Shown: piece after piece, positions 59,201-64,000 of the stretch
Position numbering within the stretch: position 1 is the first letter of the stretch
Layout of the letters: each line of letters begins with the position of its first letter
NCBI GenBank assembly: GCA_034430115.1
Contig: DAOUFG010000021.1
Location: forward strand, 1-64,000
Direction: 5' to 3'
Length of the DNA: 64,000 nt
From: CAIXPS01 sp034430115
Lineage (GTDB): Bacteria; Chloroflexota; Anaerolineae; J036; Brachytrichaceae
Position numbers and translations under genes: made by a program
Notes under the pieces: model-generated
Told to the model about the DNA's origin: nothing
Databases searched by the model: none
The model's input: the letters and a program-made list of their open reading frames with translations, nothing else

Positions 59201-60136
59201 GTGAGTTCAAATCAAGAAGCGGTCAAACCGTCCACTCAACCTGCCTCGCTCAGCCGGCCGGCCTCGGAGCGGCGTCAGGCACTCTTCGCGCTCCTGGGCG
59301 CAGCACTTATTTGGAGCACTTCGTTCGTCACCACCAAAATCGCCCTGACCGACGTGCCACCCCTCACACTCGGCGCACTGCGCTTCATCATCGCGGCGGT
59401 GCTGTTGGGCTTACTCGGCCTGGTCACGCGGGGCATCGAATATGCCCCACGCAAAGACATCGCCCAACTAAGCCTGGGCGGGTTATTGGGCATCACGGCC
59501 TATTTTGCGTTGCAGAACATCGGCGTGCAGCTTTCCTCCGCCGCAGACGCGACGCTGCTGGTGGCCTCCTACCCGGCCATCACCATGCTGATTGAGTCGC
59601 TCCTGTTGCACACGCGCATCGCGCCGCTGCGCTTCGTGGGCGTGGCCGTGACGTTCGTGGGGGTGTACCTGGTGGTGCAGCAAACCAGTGGTGCCGGCAG
59701 CGCCGGGCACTTGCTGGGTGATCTGCTATTGCTACTCACCGGCCTGGTGTGGGCGCTGTATAACTTCGTCACGCGCGACATCGTGCAACGTTATTCGATG
59801 CTCACGGTGATTTTCTGGCAAACGATCGCCGGGGCCATCGCCTTCATCCCGCTGGCGCTGATCGAAAGCCAATCCTGGAGGGCCATCAGCGCGGGCAGCG
59901 CCCTCAGCGTCGTTTATATGGGCGTGTTCTGTTCCATCATCGCCTTCCTGCTCTATGCGCGCGGGTTAAAGACGCTGGATGCCGGGTCGGCGGTGAGCCT
60001 GATGAACCTGGTGCCCGTGTTCGGGCTTGCCCTGGCGGCAGTTGGGTTGGGCGAGTCGATCAACCTGGCCCAGGTGGGCGGCGGCATTATCGTCATCGCC
60101 GGCGTGGCACTGACGGTGCAGGTAAAGTCGCGCTGA
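59201..60136 (+). CDS. EamA-family (DMT) transporter
   Basis: 311 residues from GTG with AAAGGA nine bases upstream. Ten hydrophobic segments in two EamA halves: LLGAALIWSTSFVTTKIALTD and LLGDLLLLLTGLVWALYNFVTRD begin the halves, and SVVYMGVFCSIIAFLLYARGL and SAVSLMNLVPVFGLALAAVGLGE are typical EamA ends. These export amino acids or metabolites; substrate unknown. Divergent from the dehydrogenase-like gene. Confidence 0.9.
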   Translation: MSSNQEAVKPSTQPASLSRPASERRQALFALLGAALIWSTSFVTTKIALTDVPPLTLGALRFIIAAVLLGLLGLVTRGIEYAPRKDIAQLSLGGLLGITAYFALQNIGVQLSSAADATLLVASYPAITMLIESLLLHTRIAPLRFVGVAVTFVGVYLVVQQTSGAGSAGHLLGDLLLLLTGLVWALYNFVTRDIVQRYSMLTVIFWQTIAGAIAFIPLALIESQSWRAISAGSALSVVYMGVFCSIIAFLLYARGLKTLDAGSAVSLMNLVPVFGLALAAVGLGESINLAQVGGGIIVIAGVALTVQVKSR

Positions 60137-60177
60137 GCCATTCACGGCCCAGGTGCCGCACTGAGCGGGAGTCGCGC

Positions 60178-61920
60178 TTACAAAAAGTCCGACTCCTGCT
60201 CCATGGGCCGCAACAACTGCTCGCTACGCGCGGTATCGGTATATTGCTGCGCCTCCGGCGGCGGGTAGCCCAACGCCAACAACGTGCAGCGCAACACTTC
60301 CAGCCCGCCCTCAAGCTCGGGGGAGATCACGCCGCTCGCACCAAGCTCGACCAGGCGCAACATGCCCGGCTGCGTCGTCGCTCGCGCGATGATCGGCAGT
60401 TCGGGCGCACACTGATGCGTCGAGGCGACGATCATCTCGGCGGCGGCTTGGTCGGGCAACGTCACCACCAGCGCCCGCGCGCCGTTCAGCCCTACGTGGT
60501 CCAACATTTCCGAATTTGCCGCGTCGCCAAACAAAGTGGGAATGCCCTGCTCTTCCAGTTCAGCTATGCGTGCAGGATCGTTTTCCATCACCAGGCGCGG
60601 GACGTCCAGGTGCCCCAAGGCATCGACGACGTGCTGCCCCACGCGCCCACACCCAATCACGACGACGTGACCATGCAGCGTCGGCTTCGGGACAGTGGAT
60701 TGCGGCAGGGGATGCCGATCCAGGTATTTCCAAATCAGCGGCACGCGGCGCAAAAGCTGCTCGGTATGCGGGATGAGCCTGAACATCAGCGGGTTGATCA
60801 TGATCGACAGCAGCGCGCCGGCCAGGATGAGCGAATACTGATCTTGTGTGAGCACGCCGAGCGAGACGCCCGCCTGACCAACAATGAACGAGAACTCGCC
60901 AATCTGGCTCAACCCGGCTGCCACGACGATGGCGGTACGCGCCGGGCGCGGGAAGAACATGCCCAGGAACAGAGTAATGATCGGCTTGCCGATCACGATC
61001 AACGCGAGCAGCGCCAGCACAAAGCCGGCGTTCGCAATCAGGTAGTCGATATTCACCAGCATGCCCACCGAGACAAAAAAGAGCACCGCAAATGTTTCGC
61101 GGAAGGGCAAGACCTCCGCGCCGACCTGGTGGCTGATGGCCGAATCGCCGATGACCACGCCGGCCAGGAACGCCCCCAGCGCCAGCGAAACGCCGAAGAA
61201 CTCCGCCGAGCCGACCGCCGTCCCCAGCGCCAGCACCACCACGGTGAGGATGAACAATTCGCGCGAACGTGTGCGGGTGATGCGCATCAAGAGCCAGGGT
61301 GTGAAGCGCGCGCCAGCGAACAACATCAGGCCGACGAAGACGACCGCCCCCAGCAAGGCCCTGCCCACGCTCTCCAAACTACTTTCAGCGCCGCTGCCAA
61401 ATATCACCGGCATGAGCACCAGGATCAGCACAGTGGCCAGGTCTTCCAGCACCAGCCAGCCGACGGCCACGCGACCATGATCGGTGTTCAACAAGCCGTT
61501 GTCCATCAGCCCGCGCAAGAGCACAACCGTGCTGGCAATAGAGATCGACAGGCCCAACACCAGCCCGGCCGAGACGGACCAGCCCCAGGCTTCCGCCAAC
61601 ACAAAACCGAGTAATGAAGAGGTCAGCGTCTGCAACAGGGCGCCAGGGATGGCCGTGTCGCGCACATCCCACAGATCGCGGAAGGAAAAGTGCAACCCAA
61701 CGCCGAACATCATGAAGATGACGCCCAGTTCGGCGAGTTCGCTGATTGTTTGCACGTCGCCGACAAACCCGGGGGTGAAAGGGCCGATTGCCACACCAGC
61801 CAGCAAATATCCCACAATGGTCGGCAGACCCACGCGCCGGGCAATCAGCCCTCCAATGAAGGCGGCGACCAGCGCCGCAGTAATGTTGACCAGCAGTAAT
61901 AGTTGGTGCATTTCGTGCAT
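60178..61920 (-). CDS. CPA2 cation:proton antiporter with TrkA-N domain (Kef-like)
   Basis: 580 residues. About twelve membrane helices in residues 1-380 (GLIARRVGLPTIVGYLLAGVAIGPFTPGF, LGVIFMMFGVGLHFS, LALGAFLAGVVIGDSAISHQ). Then a cytoplasmic NAD-binding RCK domain, GHVVVIGCGRVGQHVVDALG and LEEQGIPTLFGDAANSEML, extending to about residue 530. Such proteins exchange K+ or Na+ for protons under redox or pH control. ATG 61911 is an alternative start. Single gene, divergent from the ECF sigma gene. Confidence 0.92.
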   Translation of the reverse strand: MHEMHQLLLLVNITAALVAAFIGGLIARRVGLPTIVGYLLAGVAIGPFTPGFVGDVQTISELAELGVIFMMFGVGLHFSFRDLWDVRDTAIPGALLQTLTSSLLGFVLAEAWGWSVSAGLVLGLSISIASTVVLLRGLMDNGLLNTDHGRVAVGWLVLEDLATVLILVLMPVIFGSGAESSLESVGRALLGAVVFVGLMLFAGARFTPWLLMRITRTRSRELFILTVVVLALGTAVGSAEFFGVSLALGAFLAGVVIGDSAISHQVGAEVLPFRETFAVLFFVSVGMLVNIDYLIANAGFVLALLALIVIGKPIITLFLGMFFPRPARTAIVVAAGLSQIGEFSFIVGQAGVSLGVLTQDQYSLILAGALLSIMINPLMFRLIPHTEQLLRRVPLIWKYLDRHPLPQSTVPKPTLHGHVVVIGCGRVGQHVVDALGHLDVPRLVMENDPARIAELEEQGIPTLFGDAANSEMLDHVGLNGARALVVTLPDQAAAEMIVASTHQCAPELPIIARATTQPGMLRLVELGASGVISPELEGGLEVLRCTLLALGYPPPEAQQYTDTARSEQLLRPMEQESDFL

Positions 61921-62061
61921 TCATTATATGGATGAATCTCGCAACCCACCTGGTGCACACTTGGACGCCCGCAGACGTCATATACAGTGAAAGCACAGGC
62001 AAATACCGTGAATGATAATGAAACGAGCTGAATGCCCTGGCGTTGCAGGAGGCACACTTTG

Positions 62062-62565
62062 GTGGCCGGCACTTATGTCAGTAGCAGCCTGACAGTGACC
62101 GAACTGTTCGAGGAATATCGCGAACGGCTGACGCGGTATGCCAACAGCCTGACACACGATTCGGCGCGCGCCGACGACCTGGTGCAGGAGACCTTCATCC
62201 AGGCGATGACGCACATCACGTTGCTGAATCAGCTCCATGCCCAGCAACGCCAGACCTGGCTCTACCAGGTGCTCAAGAATCGCTTCCTGGATCAGTTGCG
62301 CGCCTACCGGCGTAAGCAGGCTCTGTTCGAACAACTGGCACACCAAAGCCTGAATGACGACACCTTCAGCCCGGCGGCAGCCCTGCCCTATGAACTGTTC
62401 GACCTGGTGCCGCTGCGCTACCGCGACCTGCTACGTAAGCGCTACATCCTGGGGCTTAACAGCGAAGAAATCGGCAAGGGACTAGGCATTCCGGCGGCGA
62501 CAGTACGTTCACGGTTACGCCTGGCAATCGAGTGGCTACGTGCGCATCAATCTGAGTTCATCTGA
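62062..62565 (+). CDS. ECF-type sigma factor
   Basis: 167 residues from GTG 62062, nine bases after AGGAGG (62047-62052); an upstream ATG at 62032 would overlap that site. Region 2: ELFEEYRERLTRYANSLTHD and ADDLVQETFIQAM, then WLYQVLKNRFLDQLRAYRR. Region 4: DLVPLRYRDLLRKRYILGLN, SEEIGKGLGIPAATVRSRLR. It has no anti-sigma gene beside it; the only partner is the IGNxN protein 16 bases downstream. Its target promoters are unknown. Confidence 0.88.
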   Translation: MAGTYVSSSLTVTELFEEYRERLTRYANSLTHDSARADDLVQETFIQAMTHITLLNQLHAQQRQTWLYQVLKNRFLDQLRAYRRKQALFEQLAHQSLNDDTFSPAAALPYELFDLVPLRYRDLLRKRYILGLNSEEIGKGLGIPAATVRSRLRLAIEWLRAHQSEFI

Positions 62566-62581
62566 CAAAAAGGAGAATCAA

Positions 62582-63808
62582 ATGGAACCGCTAACCGAAA
62601 TAGGCAACGTGAATGTTCTGGACCTGCGCAAGGCAACTGAAGCCTCTATTGCGTCGATCAAAAAGATCGGCAACGTCAACCTGGTGTTCTACACTCGCGA
62701 AACAGCCGGGCTGATCACACGCATGAACATCGGCAATTTGAACGAGATGGTGGAACTGCCCGAAGGCGTTGGCGTACAGCCGTCGATGGGCGAAAACCTG
62801 ATGAACAAGGGGCGCTTCAAGCCCCAGGGGGAACCGCAATACCTCATCTTGATCGGACAGACGATCATAGAGCCAGACGTGACGGAGGAAGACATCGAGC
62901 ACAGCGTATCGCACATCCTCGTCATTGGGCAATTCTATTACCCCGAACACTTGGCCGGCGTAATCCAGGCCAAGGCGCGCCTGATCGGCCAGCAGCGCGC
63001 CTACCCTCCCTTCGCGCACACGCACTTCAAGTCATTGACGCTGGATCAGAAATACCTGAACAACCTGACGGACGGATCGGACGTGGCCGTGATGGGCAGC
63101 CTGAAAGTGCCACAAGTGCTGCCCAACGAGCTGCTGGAGCGCAAGCTTCGCAAACTCTTCGTGGCGGACGAGATCACCTGTCACGAAGAGAACGCAATGG
63201 TGATCCAATCTCGCCTGGCGAAGGGATCAGGAGAGGTCGTCAGCGTCCCGGCCGGTTTTGCGCTGGTGGAAAAGGCGCTGCAACTGGACGGCAACGCCAT
63301 CGAATACCTGCCCGCGCGCAAGCTCTATTGCACCGAGCGCGTCGTCATCAGCCCCGAGGTGAATGCCACCACGCTTGACAAGTACCTGGACGCTATCCAG
63401 AGCCGGGAAATGATCATCTGCCCGCAGGCCCTGAAGAGCGTGCTGGCTAAGAAGTGCAATTTGTTTGACACGCGCACCATCTTTTACGACGGTGAATTGA
63501 TGCTGATCGACGATGCGCGCCAGTTGAGCCCGGCACGGCTAAGCGCGATCAAAGGCAAAGCCTCCCTGGTGGTGAGCGGCGAACTAACCATCGACCCCGC
63601 CGTTACGCCTGCGACACTGGCGGATCACTTGCTGAAGGTACACAATGTAGGTCGCATCGCCTGCACACCCGAGCAAATGGGCATCATCGAATCTCTGCTG
63701 GGGCTGCGCGAAGGCGAACTGGCCGACTCTACAAAGGCAAAAGAAGACAAGCAGGAACAGGCCGAGAAAGGGTTGTTCATCGGCAACATGAACTCGCTGG
63801 CGTTGTAA
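62582..63808 (+). CDS. Unrecognised IGNxN-repeat protein paired with an ECF sigma factor
   Basis: 408 residues from ATG 62582; AAAAAGGAG lies six bases upstream. Not recognised. Three short units near the start, IGNVNVLDL (about 6-14), IGNVNLVFY and IGNLNEMVEL (about 54), and one at the end, FIGNMNSLAL, share IGNxN. The middle is rich in short hydrophobic strands (YLILIGQTIIEPDV, DVAVMGSLKVPQVL, CTERVVISPEVN, SLVVSGELTIDPAV), resembling beta-helical polymers such as bactofilins, or a sensor made of stacked strands. No signal peptide or membrane helix. The C-terminal helix region is charged (STKAKEDKQEQAEKG). It could be a sigma regulator or the sigma factor's main product. Confidence 0.75.
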   Translation: MEPLTEIGNVNVLDLRKATEASIASIKKIGNVNLVFYTRETAGLITRMNIGNLNEMVELPEGVGVQPSMGENLMNKGRFKPQGEPQYLILIGQTIIEPDVTEEDIEHSVSHILVIGQFYYPEHLAGVIQAKARLIGQQRAYPPFAHTHFKSLTLDQKYLNNLTDGSDVAVMGSLKVPQVLPNELLERKLRKLFVADEITCHEENAMVIQSRLAKGSGEVVSVPAGFALVEKALQLDGNAIEYLPARKLYCTERVVISPEVNATTLDKYLDAIQSREMIICPQALKSVLAKKCNLFDTRTIFYDGELMLIDDARQLSPARLSAIKGKASLVVSGELTIDPAVTPATLADHLLKVHNVGRIACTPEQMGIIESLLGLREGELADSTKAKEDKQEQAEKGLFIGNMNSLAL

Positions 63809-63863
63809 TGTGTGCCCGGGCAATGAAGACCCTGGGAATGCCCTTCTTCTCGTACTGACATGG

Positions 63864-63886
63864 GTGGCCGAGAACGTCTCGGCCAC
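63864..63886. terminator. Hairpin after the IGNxN gene
   Basis: GTGGCCGAGA (63864-63873), loop ACG, TCTCGGCCAC (63877-63886): a perfect 10-base stem. The remaining bases to 64000 show no gene. Confidence 0.65.
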
Positions 63887-64000
63887 TCTGCCAAACAGTG
63901 ACGCCTCTATCCTCCCCCCTTTTTAAATCCACCCAAAGATGCTAGTATGCTGTATGAGGGGTTGGCCCTACGTCTGCCCAACGTTTCACAGCAATAAGTC

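Noticed and set aside
1..64000. tRNA, rRNA or complete insertion sequence
   Set aside because: Nothing with a cloverleaf, rRNA-conserved text or a transposase frame was recognised; a covariance-model scan would be needed to exclude small RNA genes.

Overview
The window is GC-rich, gene-dense bacterial chromosome. I suggest a heterotrophic Chloroflexota (Anaerolineae-like) organism. This is inferred from the gene mix: a long nuoA-to-nuoM complex I operon, a CrtI-type desaturase, many cytoplasmic glycan-degrading enzymes, GTG starts, and several genes whose -10 box lies 6 to 9 bases before the start codon. No rRNA, tRNA, CRISPR array or intact insertion sequence was found.

Layout. 1-771 is the 3' end of a mannonate dehydratase gene. 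785-5730 is a visibly AT-richer cassette holding a translationally coupled HerA-like ATPase, NurA-like nuclease and DNA methyltransferase. It resembles a mobile DNA-defence or DNA-processing module and interrupts a sugar-acid locus that resumes with two tandem SDR paralogues (5741-7494). 7671-17858 holds proA, a crtI-like gene, an orphan methyltransferase, a uroporphyrinogen-decarboxylase-family gene, xylA, a fucose-isomerase-fold gene, a Nudix gene, moeA and a DUF433 gene. 18104-18788 is an ArsR-like regulator with a clear promoter and a palindromic operator. 18814-32065 is the complex I operon on the minus strand, from nuoA to nuoM, with no nuoN in the window. 32223-37230 is a plus-strand operon: two exported proteins, a ferric-reductase-like membrane protein, a response regulator, and a histidine kinase fused to an ApbE flavin-transferase domain. 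Then come rpoD (minus strand), an alpha-L-fucosidase, a VOC protein, an HExxH protein, a sialidase, a PNPOx-like protein, a broken AAA-TPR gene, and a Gfo/Idh oxidoreductase with a GH51 arabinofuranosidase. 48767-64000 holds an exported SNase-like protein, a SAM methyltransferase, a second two-component pair, a small SH3-like exported protein, an MFS exporter, a PAS/HD-GYP protein, an exported sorbosone-dehydrogenase-like protein with PKD domain, a DMT transporter, a CPA2 antiporter, and an ECF sigma factor followed by an unrecognised IGNxN-repeat protein.

The sugar genes (uxuA, SDRs, xylA, fucose-isomerase-like, GH29, GH33, GH51, Gfo/Idh) together point to use of plant or mucin-like oligosaccharides taken up whole, because none of the three glycosidases shows a signal peptide.

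Intergenic DNA is unusually rich in modular, nested palindromic repeats. A few sequence families recur in different combinations, and the same GGGGATTAG-like arm supplies the final codons and stop of several unrelated genes. The strongest candidates for something undescribed are the kinase-ApbE fusion operon, the HerA-NurA-methyltransferase cassette, the ECF sigma/IGNxN protein pair and the modular repeat system.
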